Source: Maribacter algarum (ex Lu et al. 2025) (nom. illeg.)
GTDB lineage: Bacteria; Bacteroidota; Bacteroidia; Flavobacteriales; Flavobacteriaceae
DNA length: 64,000 bases
Assembly (NCBI GenBank): GCA_947495915.1
Contig: CANMAW010000007.1
Span: forward strand, 124,001 to 188,000
Direction: 5' to 3'
A program made the position numbers and the translations under genes. Below the pieces are notes generated by a model. It worked only from the letters and a program-made list of their open reading frames with translations. It was not told where the DNA came from and searched no databases. Below, piece by piece: positions 55,260 through 62,838 of the stretch. How positions within the stretch are numbered: the stretch's first letter is position 1; the number at the start of each line of letters is the position of its first letter.

Positions 55260-56408
55260 TTAATCATTAAAATATTCTTCACCTAAGTTAAAAGTAAGCG
55301 AAAAACGCAAGGTATTTTCTAATGGATTTCTAACCTGCGAGGTTGAAAACAAATATGACAAATCAATTTGAGCTGACTTAAATGCAAATCCAGCCCCGAG
55401 GGTAAAATATTTTCTTGACCCTTTCTCTTCACTTTCATTGAAATAGCCGGTACGTAACATAAAAGAATCTTGATACGTATATTCTGCTCCTAATGCCCAT
55501 GTAAATTCTTTTAACTCCTCTCCAAATCCGTCAGGGGCATCTCCAAATGATTTAAAAATTCCATTGAAAAAACCGATCTGTTGGTATTCATCATTATCTA
55601 AGGCGTCAATACTACCATCACCATTAAAATCTTGTGGGGTTGGCACTAACAATTTATTAAACTCTGTAGTCAACCCAATAACATTATCTTGATCTAAAAT
55701 AAAATCAAACCCAACACCAGCACTTAAATTTGTAGGCAAAAAATTCTCTTGCCCACCTTCATCATATTGAATTTTTCCACCAAGGTTTGAAAAATTGAAA
55801 CCACCTCTCCATCGACCATCAAAACTATTGTATGCTTTTTCTCTAGAGCGATAAAAACCAGAAACATCTACAGCAAATGAGCTTGCAGCTTGCGAATCTA
55901 CATCTCCGTTTTGAGGCAACTTTAAATTTGATCTTATAAAACGACCCGCAACCGACATTGAAAACGTAGGACTTAATTTTAATGAATAAGACCCATCAAA
56001 TGATAATTCATTTGGTTTTGCTAAAGTACCTGGGTCATTAGCAAACTGTCTCAATTCAATTTCACCCAAAGTAAAGTAGCGAAGACTTAACGCAAATGCA
56101 CTTTGATCATCAATCTTAGTAAAAAAGCTAGCGTTTAAAAGTGAAATATCTGTAATTATACTTTCTAAATATGGCGTGTAACTCACTCCAATTCCCATCT
56201 TTCGTTCAGCAAAGGCAAATTTAGCTGGGTTCCATTGTTGCGAAAAGGCATCAGTTGAGGTTGCAACACCCATATCACCCATACCTGCTGATCTTGCATC
56301 AGCTGCAATCGTTAGAAAGGGAACAGCAGTGGTAATAACGCGTTCATTACTTTGGGCAGATATTTTTCCCACGAAAGCAAGCAGGACTAGTACAATTATT
56401 TTTTTCAT
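55260..56408 (-). CDS. porV: type IX secretion outer-membrane protein PorV
   Basis: 382 aa. Signal peptide cut after 'GKISAQ', then 'LTIAADARSAGMGDMGVAT' typical of PorV, and a FadL-like barrel to 'LRFSLTFNLGE'. PorV shuttles T9SS cargo and works with the sortase PorU. In related genomes porU adjoins porV and gldJ; here it is absent from the 464-bp gap. It is divergent from gldJ. Confidence 0.93.
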   Translation of the reverse strand: MKKIIVLVLLAFVGKISAQSNERVITTAVPFLTIAADARSAGMGDMGVATSTDAFSQQWNPAKFAFAERKMGIGVSYTPYLESIITDISLLNASFFTKIDDQSAFALSLRYFTLGEIELRQFANDPGTLAKPNELSFDGSYSLKLSPTFSMSVAGRFIRSNLKLPQNGDVDSQAASSFAVDVSGFYRSREKAYNSFDGRWRGGFNFSNLGGKIQYDEGGQENFLPTNLSAGVGFDFILDQDNVIGLTTEFNKLLVPTPQDFNGDGSIDALDNDEYQQIGFFNGIFKSFGDAPDGFGEELKEFTWALGAEYTYQDSFMLRTGYFNESEEKGSRKYFTLGAGFAFKSAQIDLSYLFSTSQVRNPLENTLRFSLTFNLGEEYFND

Positions 56409-56728
56409 TTCTTCTAGCTAAGTTTAATTGGCTTTTATTATTCAAAAACACAACCCAAAAACTTAAAACATTGGGGCCGTATGACACGTAAACGGCTATT
56501 TCGGAGATATCTTATATCAAATGGTCATTATTTTTAAACTACCATTTACAAGATAGAACCTTGCAAAAAACAGAATTACAGAACTAATTACTAAAAAAAG
56601 GCATGCTAATTATACCTATAAGTAATGTCTAATCTTAAAACACAATTATGGTGTCATTCATACTATCTAATACTTTATTGCGTTATGATTTTTGAATACC
56701 ATTGCTTTAGGTTTAAACTAGAGAATTC

Positions 56729-56774
56729 GATTTGGAAAATATTTCTTCGATGAATGAAATATTATATCCAAATC
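56729..56774. repeat. long imperfect inverted repeat in the porV-gldJ gap
   Basis: GATTTGGA-a-AATATTTC-(10 nt)-GAAATATT-ata-TCCAAATC: two perfect 8-bp stem blocks with a small internal loop. It is about 100 bp before the gldJ ATG, so it would be in the leader. The rest of 56409-56872 is AT-rich; I find no trace of porU coding sequence. Confidence 0.7.
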
Positions 56775-56872
56775 ATCGTTTTATATGCCGAAAGTGATGC
56801 TTAATTAATCAAAATCCAAATTACCGACTGTTTTGAAGAACAGTTAACTTATTTGAATCTCAAGTCCTAATT

Positions 56873-58543
56873 ATGAAAAAACAGTTTATCAAAGTTGTAC
56901 TTTCTTGTGCAGTTATAGCGGGAGGTTTTACGGTTACCAGCTGTAAGAAGTCTTCCGGTTCTTCTAAAAATGTTTCAAGAGCTACAGGTTGGAAAATTAA
57001 CGCCAAAGAAGGTGGCTTCCAATACAATACCGATTTTAAGGAGCAAGAAACGTCTCCTGGTCTTGTATTTATTGAAGGTGGTACATTTACAAAAGGTAAA
57101 GTACAAGATGACGTTATGCACGATTGGAACAACACCCCAACTGCACAACATGTTCAGTCTTTTTATATGGATGAAACTGAGGTTACCAATGTCATGTACT
57201 TAGAATATTTAGATTATTTGAAGAGTGTTTATCCTCCTGAGAATCCAAAATATACTAATATTTACAAAGGAGCTTTACCAGATACTTTGGTTTGGAGAAA
57301 CCGATTAGGCTTTAATGAAACAATGACAAATAACTATTTACGTCACCCAGCGTATGCAGAATATCCTGTTGTTGGTGTAAACTGGATTCAAGCAACACAA
57401 TTTGCTGAATGGAGAACTGACCGTGTAAATGAAGTTTTATTAGAAAGAGAAGGATATTTATCTGAAGACGCTAAATATCAAGCAGCCTCAGGAGAAGTTG
57501 AAGGCACTTTCAGTACTGAAGCTTATTTGAACAGACCAGAATCTGTTTATAACGGACAAATCGATTCTTTACAAGGAAAACAGAAAAAAGACAGTACCAA
57601 TACATATGCTAAAAGAAGTAGTGGTGTAATTACTCCAGAATATAGACTTCCAACTGAAACGGAATGGGAGTATGCTGCTCAGGCGAATCAAGGTACTCGT
57701 GAGTACAACAACTACCGAGGTAGAAAGAAGTACCCATGGGAAGGTGATTACACAAGAAATGGCCAACGTGTAGGTAGAGGTGATCAACTTGCAAACTTTA
57801 AACAAGGAAAAGGTGACTACGGCGGAATCGCTGGATGGTCAGATGATGGTGCCGATATTACTGCACAAGTAATGTCATACAAGCCAAACGATCTTGGATT
57901 ATATGATATGGCTGGTAACGTTGCGGAATGGGTTGCTGATGTATACCGACCAATTGTTGATGATGAAGTAAGTGACTTTAACTACTACCGTGGTAATATA
58001 TATATGAAATCTGCTATTGGTGAAGATGGTAAAGTGAACATCTTAAGAGATTCAGTAGTATATGACACCTTGCCAAATGGTAAAGTGGTTGCTGTAAACT
58101 TACCAGGTGAAATTAAAATGGTGCCTGTTGATGAAGAAGAAACGTATTTAAGAACAAACTTCGATTCATCTGATAATAGAGCCTACAGAGATGGTGATGC
58201 AGGTTCTTCCAGATTCTTTGATCAATTCAATGATGAAGAAGATGAGGAAAATCAAAGAAAAATGTATGATTCTCCAAAGCACAAAGTAGAGCGTGACTCA
58301 ACTGGTAAAGTAACTCGTCAATATGATGAATCAAACAACAGAACTACTTTAATTAACGACGAAGTTCGTGTATTTAAAGGAGGATCTTGGAGAGATAGAG
58401 CTTACTGGTTAGACCCAGCACAAAGAAGATACTTACCACAATATATGGCAACTGATTACATCGGATTTAGATGTGCAATGTCAAGAGTTGGTTCAAAGTC
58501 TAAGACTAAGAATAAAACTCCGAGAGGTAAAAAAGCAAGATAA
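56873..58543 (+). CDS. gldJ: gliding motility lipoprotein GldJ
   Basis: 556 aa. Lipobox in 'GGFTVTSCKKSS' and an FGE-sulfatase-like fold ('FIEGGTFTKG', 'YMDETEVTNVMYLEYL', 'MAGNVAEWVADVY', 'FKGGSWRDRAYW', 'YIGFRCAMS') without sulfatase-maturation activity known. The long acidic insert around residue 440 and the basic tail 'KTKNKTPRGKKAR' are GldJ traits and separate it from GldK. It is needed for the gliding/T9SS machinery. Next to porV and murF, as in other flavobacteria. Confidence 0.93.
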   Translation: MKKQFIKVVLSCAVIAGGFTVTSCKKSSGSSKNVSRATGWKINAKEGGFQYNTDFKEQETSPGLVFIEGGTFTKGKVQDDVMHDWNNTPTAQHVQSFYMDETEVTNVMYLEYLDYLKSVYPPENPKYTNIYKGALPDTLVWRNRLGFNETMTNNYLRHPAYAEYPVVGVNWIQATQFAEWRTDRVNEVLLEREGYLSEDAKYQAASGEVEGTFSTEAYLNRPESVYNGQIDSLQGKQKKDSTNTYAKRSSGVITPEYRLPTETEWEYAAQANQGTREYNNYRGRKKYPWEGDYTRNGQRVGRGDQLANFKQGKGDYGGIAGWSDDGADITAQVMSYKPNDLGLYDMAGNVAEWVADVYRPIVDDEVSDFNYYRGNIYMKSAIGEDGKVNILRDSVVYDTLPNGKVVAVNLPGEIKMVPVDEEETYLRTNFDSSDNRAYRDGDAGSSRFFDQFNDEEDEENQRKMYDSPKHKVERDSTGKVTRQYDESNNRTTLINDEVRVFKGGSWRDRAYWLDPAQRRYLPQYMATDYIGFRCAMSRVGSKSKTKNKTPRGKKAR

Positions 58544-58563
58544 TTTATTGCTAGAGAAAGATT

Positions 58564-58597
58564 AAAAAGCCTTGACTTCATTGTCAGGGCTTTTTTT
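58564..58597 (+). terminator. terminator between gldJ and murF
   Basis: AAAGCC-t-TGAC / GTCA-g-GGCTTT with loop TTCATT followed by TTTTTATA. The murF start is only 15 bp later; a -7-like TATTTTTG at 58599-58606 could give a nearly leaderless murF transcript. Confidence 0.85.
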
Positions 58598-58611
58598 ATA
58601 TTTTTGTTTTT

Positions 58612-59889
58612 ATGACTATTGCTGAATTACACAAGATTTTTTTAACCTTTCCGAAGGTTAGCACCGACACTCGAAAAATTACTAAAGATTGTATTTTTTT
58701 CAGCCTTAAAGGCGATAATTTTAATGGTAACAAATATGCGAAAGATGCCTTGGAAAAAGGTGCGCGTTATGCTGTAGTCGATGAAGCTGAATTTGCCATC
58801 TCTGAGAATTATGTACTTGTTGAAAACGTGTTACAAACCTTGCAAAAACTTGCTACATTTCATAGAAATTATTGCAATGCAAAAATTATTGCACTAACCG
58901 GTAGTAACGGTAAAACCACCTCCAAAGAACTTATAAATGCTGTACTGTCAAAGCGATATAACACCATTGCGACTATCGGCAATTTAAACAACCATATTGG
59001 TGTGCCGCTAACCTTACTCTCTATTTTACCAGACACTGAAATTGCAGTTGTCGAAATGGGTGCCAATCACTTGAAAGAGATCGAATTTTTATGCAAAATT
59101 GCCGCCCCCGATTTTGGCTATATTACCAATTTTGGCAAAGCTCATTTAGAAGGTTTTGGTGGTGTTGAAGGAGTTATTAAAGGCAAGAGTGAAATGTATA
59201 GCTACCTAACTTCAGAAAACAAGCCAGTATTCATGAATGCTGACGATCCTATTCAATTAACCAAACTAAGTAGTTACATTAATAAGTTCGGATTTAGCGA
59301 AACTAAAAATGAGTTTTACAGCATTAAGTTTATAGAAGCTAACCCCTATGTTCATTTACAAGTTGAAGGTGTCGAAATTCGATCGCAATTAATTGGAAGC
59401 TACAATTTCACCAATAGCGCTGCAGCAGTTCTCATGGGAAAATATTTTAATATTTCTCTTGAAAAAATTAAAGATGCTATTGAATCTTACATTCCTGAAA
59501 ACAATCGTTCTCAAATTCTTGAAAGAAATGGTTATGAAATTATTCTAGATGCTTACAATGCCAACCCAACTAGCATGAAGGCAGCTTTAGAAAATTTCAA
59601 AACTTTAAAAGGATCAAACAAAACGGCCTTTCTTGGAGATATGTTTGAACTTGGAGAATCGGCGGCAAATGAACATGAAGAAATAGCAAATCTTGCAGCT
59701 ACATTCAATTTCAATCAAGTGTATTTAGTGGGTGAAAATTTTGCGAATACAAATACTTCTTTGAACACCTTCAAAACTTATGACGACCTTTTGGAGTCAC
59801 TTAGAAAAAAACCGTTGAAAAATCAGGATAAAATACTTATAAAGGGTTCTCGAGGTATGGCCTTAGAAAGACTTCTTGATATACTGTAA
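58612..59889 (+). CDS. murF: UDP-N-acetylmuramoyl-tripeptide--D-alanyl-D-alanine ligase
   Basis: 425 aa. Mur ligase with an ATP P-loop 'ALTGSNGKTTSKEL' near residue 98, 'VVEMGANHLKEIEFL' near 146 and a C-terminal 'DAYNANPTSMKAAL' near 320. It adds D-Ala-D-Ala to the peptidoglycan precursor. It follows gldJ after a terminator. Confidence 0.96.
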   Translation: MTIAELHKIFLTFPKVSTDTRKITKDCIFFSLKGDNFNGNKYAKDALEKGARYAVVDEAEFAISENYVLVENVLQTLQKLATFHRNYCNAKIIALTGSNGKTTSKELINAVLSKRYNTIATIGNLNNHIGVPLTLLSILPDTEIAVVEMGANHLKEIEFLCKIAAPDFGYITNFGKAHLEGFGGVEGVIKGKSEMYSYLTSENKPVFMNADDPIQLTKLSSYINKFGFSETKNEFYSIKFIEANPYVHLQVEGVEIRSQLIGSYNFTNSAAAVLMGKYFNISLEKIKDAIESYIPENNRSQILERNGYEIILDAYNANPTSMKAALENFKTLKGSNKTAFLGDMFELGESAANEHEEIANLAATFNFNQVYLVGENFANTNTSLNTFKTYDDLLESLRKKPLKNQDKILIKGSRGMALERLLDIL

Positions 59890-59921
59890 ACAAACACCAA
59901 ACTTAGTGTTCTAGATGTATG

Positions 59922-59952
59922 AAAAAAATAGGTGTGGTCTAAACCACACCTA
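59922..59952 (-). terminator. terminator of the sigma factor-mscS operon
   Basis: TAGGTGTGGT and ACCACACCTA, 10 bp with a 4-nt loop, followed by TTTTTTTC on the minus strand. On the plus strand there is no U-run, so it mainly ends the mscS transcript. Confidence 0.88.
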
Positions 59953-59976
59953 CCTCAACCAAACCAATTCATCTCA

Positions 59977-60801
59977 TCAACGAATTTCAACTCTACTTTC
60001 AACTATTTCTTTAATAGGCACAACTATTTTGCCCTTAGCGGTTTTAATAGTCACAAAAATACTGTCAATAGCTTCTATAGTACCTTCAACATCACTGAAT
60101 TTAATTACATCTCCAACAGCATAACTTTTTCTTGCATAAAATGTTTTCAACAAGCTAGCCACCACCTCTCTCGACCCCAAACCAAATGCAATAGAAAATG
60201 CTAATAAGAATGAACCTAGAATTATCGTAAAATTACTAGTGATAATTGAAGTATCAATTCCCGCTTGATTTAACGCTGTAATTGTAACGAATATCAATAG
60301 GATATAAAACACAATACCGCTTACCAATTTTGAACCTCCGAAACCCATTGAATCGAAAACTCTTACAAGCATGTTTTTGATCAATTTTGCTGCAAAAAGA
60401 CCAACCATGAAAATCACCATGGCACTTAATAAGATAGGCAGATAACGTAGCAGATTTGCTATTTCCGTAGATATTACCGTCATTTCTGCGATATCGGCCG
60501 CGGCGATAATAAACACCAATAAAAGCAACCATTTTACAAAACTCAGTAATACTTTTTCAATATCAATCTTAAAATCACTATCTCCAAATAACTTAGCATC
60601 ATTAATTTTATCTGAAACTTTTGAAACCTGTGCTACTTTCAAAACCTTTTTAAGCACTAATCTCAAAACTTTGCTAATAACCCACCCTACAAGTAATACT
60701 ACCAGAGCTCCTACTATCTTAGGAAAAGCTGATGCTATATCCATTAAAATGGTAGAAATAGTATTAAAACTGAGGTCTTTCCACTGATTCACCGTTTCCA
60801 T
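59977..60801 (-). CDS. small-conductance mechanosensitive ion channel family protein
   Basis: 274 aa. Four to five membrane helices and the MscS-like beta domain 'GSREVVASLLKTFYARKSYAVGD' near residue 208, then 'VEGTIEAIDSIFVTIKTAKG'. The lumen helix is longer than in MscS and the C-terminal cage is short. It protects cells from osmotic shock. Third gene after an ECF sigma factor and a 67-aa protein (gaps 0 and 11 bp). Confidence 0.9.
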   Translation of the reverse strand: METVNQWKDLSFNTISTILMDIASAFPKIVGALVVLLVGWVISKVLRLVLKKVLKVAQVSKVSDKINDAKLFGDSDFKIDIEKVLLSFVKWLLLLVFIIAAADIAEMTVISTEIANLLRYLPILLSAMVIFMVGLFAAKLIKNMLVRVFDSMGFGGSKLVSGIVFYILLIFVTITALNQAGIDTSIITSNFTIILGSFLLAFSIAFGLGSREVVASLLKTFYARKSYAVGDVIKFSDVEGTIEAIDSIFVTIKTAKGKIVVPIKEIVESRVEIR

Positions 60802-60812
60802 ATCTTGTTTAA

Positions 60813-61016
60813 TTATTTAGATTTATTGTTGCTATCCTTACTTGTTTTCATCATTCCTTCAATCGCTGCTTTATAATTACAGGTAAACAAAGAAGCCATT
60901 TCCATAACCAATTTGGCTGCGGCTATGTCATCCATTACCTTCTTTTTCATATGAGGCGGAACATCTTGAATAGAGATATCCAACTCCTTAAAGGGATTTT
61001 GTTTTTTCTCTGACAT
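60813..61016 (-). CDS. conserved small hypothetical protein, coupled to the ECF sigma factor
   Basis: 67 aa, soluble, with no signal peptide or zinc motif. 'FKELDISIQDVPPHMKKKVMDDIAAAKLVMEMASLF' suggests two helices. Its start overlaps the sigma factor stop (ATAATG), a layout often seen with anti-sigma or sigma-binding partners, but it has neither a membrane helix nor the usual HxxxCxxC anti-sigma motif. I do not recognise a family. Confidence 0.75.
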   Translation of the reverse strand: MSEKKQNPFKELDISIQDVPPHMKKKVMDDIAAAKLVMEMASLFTCNYKAAIEGMMKTSKDSNNKSK

Positions 61017-61588
61017 TATGGAATTTTATTATAAAGTTCTGCAATGCGAGCTTTGGCTCGTTTTAATCTCATTTTAACTGCGCTCTCACCTATTTCCATA
61101 AGTACAGCAAGTTCTTTAATCGTTACATCATCTTGATATTTTAACAATAATATTGATTTGTCTTCGGGGTCAATTAAATCTAATGCTTTTTTTAATTTAA
61201 CTGAACGCATTTCTAAAATGCTATCATCGTCAATTTGCTCACCAAGCTTATTAGGGTCATCGGCGATAGAATCAGATTTATCACTTATTTTCCGACCCTT
61301 ATTTCTGTTTACATAATTGACACAAAAATTGTATGTAAACGAGTAAACCCAACTCGAAAATTTAGAACGTCCTTGAAAACTTCCCAACTTAACAAATAGC
61401 ATCAAAAAAACATCTTGCGTCAAATCTTCTGCTTCTGCTGGTGACTTAGCAAAACCATAACATTTGTTATAAATTACCTGTGAATATCGATCGTAAAGTA
61501 TCGCAAACAACATCATATTATTGTTCTTGACAATGTTACGAACGAGCTCTTCATCAGTCATTTTTTCAGAAGCCAATTCCGTTTCCAA
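61016..61588 (-). CDS. ECF-type RNA polymerase sigma factor
   Basis: 190 aa from a TTG at 61588; an ATG at 61561 (MTDEELVRN) is an alternative. Region 2 has 'LYDRYSQVIYNKCYGFA' and 'AEDLTQDVFL', with the -10 reading helix 'FSSWVYSFTYNFCVNY'; region 4 has 'IKELAVLMEIGESAVKMRLKRAKA'. Shorter than house-keeping sigma factors. Coupled to the 67-aa protein and mscS. What it responds to is not visible. Confidence 0.92.
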   Translation of the reverse strand: METELASEKMTDEELVRNIVKNNNMMLFAILYDRYSQVIYNKCYGFAKSPAEAEDLTQDVFLMLFVKLGSFQGRSKFSSWVYSFTYNFCVNYVNRNKGRKISDKSDSIADDPNKLGEQIDDDSILEMRSVKLKKALDLIDPEDKSILLLKYQDDVTIKELAVLMEIGESAVKMRLKRAKARIAELYNKIP

Positions 61589-61768
61589 TTTTAAAATTCA
61601 GTTGAGATTACAATTCTTTTGACACCAATTTTTGAGAATAGTCACTTTTCAAAAATTAAATTTAACTGCTATCAATAAAATCAGTTCAGAAATGTACTGA
61701 AAAGATTCAATAAATGTGTGAAAATATATGTTAGTTGTTTTAATACAATCACCAACATTGTTCAAAAA

Positions 61769-61792
61769 CGAAAAAAGCCCCTTTAGGGGCTT
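61769..61792 (-). terminator. strong intrinsic terminator at the end of the candidate RNA
   Basis: AAGCCCC-TTTA-GGGGCTT then TTTTTTCG on the minus strand; the plus-strand side has no U-run. It lies 181 bp upstream of the sigma factor gene. Confidence 0.9.
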
Positions 61793-61900
61793 CTACTGAC
61801 CGAATTAAACAACTCGGGGGAACCAAATTTTGAAAAGATAATTAAACCTCCCAACAGAATTTCTAATCAAAATTACCTCGTTTAATCGTGGTCAGCTACT
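61769..61900 (-). ncRNA. candidate structured RNA with intrinsic terminator
   Basis: On the minus strand, CTGACCACGATTAAAC (from 61895) can pair with GTTTAATTCGGTCAG (ending 61796) with small bulges, and AATTTTGA with TCAAAATT inside, giving a long imperfect hairpin. GTAGAAGCCCC-TTTA-GGGGCTTTTTT follows as terminator. No ORF of note lies in it. It could be a small RNA (the layout recalls 6S RNA, not proven) or the 3' UTR of the 50-aa ORF. No clear promoter was found. Confidence 0.5.
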
Positions 61901-61936
61901 AAACAGTTAAGGTTAGTGTTTGCATAGCTATAACTG

Positions 61937-62089
61937 TCAATTTTTTCGTTTTTGTTTAACTTTTTGTACAATTAACTTCTTCTTTAAATAAAAATCAAAT
62001 AGTGTAGTAGGTAATATCACTACTAAAGCTATTAAAAAAAAGATGACTCCGGTTACAAATAGAGAATCAGAAAAAGTAATATCAGTCAT
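61937..62089 (-). CDS. 50-aa membrane microprotein (not in the ORF track)
   Basis: ATG at 62089 to TGA at 61937. A short acidic N-terminus, one long hydrophobic helix (about residues 10-31, 'VTGVIFFLIALVVILPT') and a strongly basic tail ('KKKLIVQKVKQKRKN'), so a single-pass protein with the tail inside. I know no family. A near-palindrome lies 20 bp upstream, and the candidate RNA follows 37 bp after its stop. Confidence 0.6.
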   Translation of the reverse strand: MTDITFSDSLFVTGVIFFLIALVVILPTTLFDFYLKKKLIVQKVKQKRKN

Positions 62090-62109
62090 TTTAAATCAAT
62101 GTTATTTGT

Positions 62110-62130
62110 GTGTCTCAATTATTAAGACAC
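62110..62130. promoter_or_regulatory. 21-bp near-palindrome upstream of the microprotein
   Basis: GTGTCTCAATTATTAAGACAC is symmetric except two paired positions and the centre. It could be an operator or an RNA hairpin in the leader of the 50-aa gene. Confidence 0.55.
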
Positions 62131-62262
62131 CACATTTTTCAAAAAGTCACATTAGTTACGAAAAAAAGAAAAAAAAGTTTTGAGAAGAGATAAAATTGTA
62201 GCGCATATTACCCACTTTCACTCTTTAATAACAGAAGTATATATTGACTAAACAATTAAAAG

Positions 62263-62337
62263 TGGGATATACTGGATTCGAACCAGTGACCTCTGCCCTG
62301 TCAAGGCAGCGCTCTAAACCAACTGAGCTAATATCCC
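62263..62337 (-). tRNA. tRNA-Val (anticodon GAC)
   Basis: 75 nt. The acceptor stem GGGATAT/ATATCCC, D arm GCTC-GAGC, anticodon stem CTGCC/GGCAG with loop TTGACAG, and T arm ACTGG-TTCGAAT-CCAGT all fold. Anticodon GAC reads GUC/GUU valine. CCA is not encoded. Confidence 0.96.
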
Positions 62338-62838
62338 ATGAAGACTACGAAGTTAAAACTTATTTCGATTTCAAAAAACTTAAATTTGAAAGAACGATGA
62401 CCTTATAAATTCAATTAGGAATTAAGTAAAAACACAGTTTAAAATACCATTTTGATAATAACCACTCTTACCACTAAATAAAGCACTTTATTTTTGCATC
62501 AACACTATTTCTTACAGTTAATATTAATTCAAAAGACACTCAAACTTTAGCACAAGCTCATCACACTTATCAAAAACCTATTAACAACAACAATTTCAGC
62601 TATTTACCACTGGTTATTGCTAGGGTGTAATGCTATTTGTTCATAAAATATCTAGTTGACAAATCGCCATTTGTAGTTATCTTAAAGTATATTGAAAACA
62701 TTTCAATTAGTTATTCTTCCATTTGTATCATTTAAATCATTTCTTAAAACCTAATTTGCTTTATATTATCTACGTATAATAAACACGTGAGGATAATGAA
62801 TACTTGAATGATTAAATAGTGACTAAACAAACCTCGTA
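62338..62838. other. gene-free AT-rich stretch
   Basis: About 500 bp between the tRNA and the cytochrome gene. No ORF, terminator or repeat stands out. A TATTTTTG box at 62489-62496 resembles a -7 element, but it is far from the next gene and has no matching -33 box. Confidence 0.5.

Noticed and set aside
36352-58543. EgtB and GldJ as sulfatase-modifying enzymes
   Set aside because: Both share the FGE-sulfatase fold, but EgtB has the DinB iron site and the egtD partner, and GldJ has a lipobox and the porV/murF context.
59915-60204. Two plus-strand ORFs after murF
   Set aside because: Frames antisense to the mscS gene; they start at the terminator and match no family.
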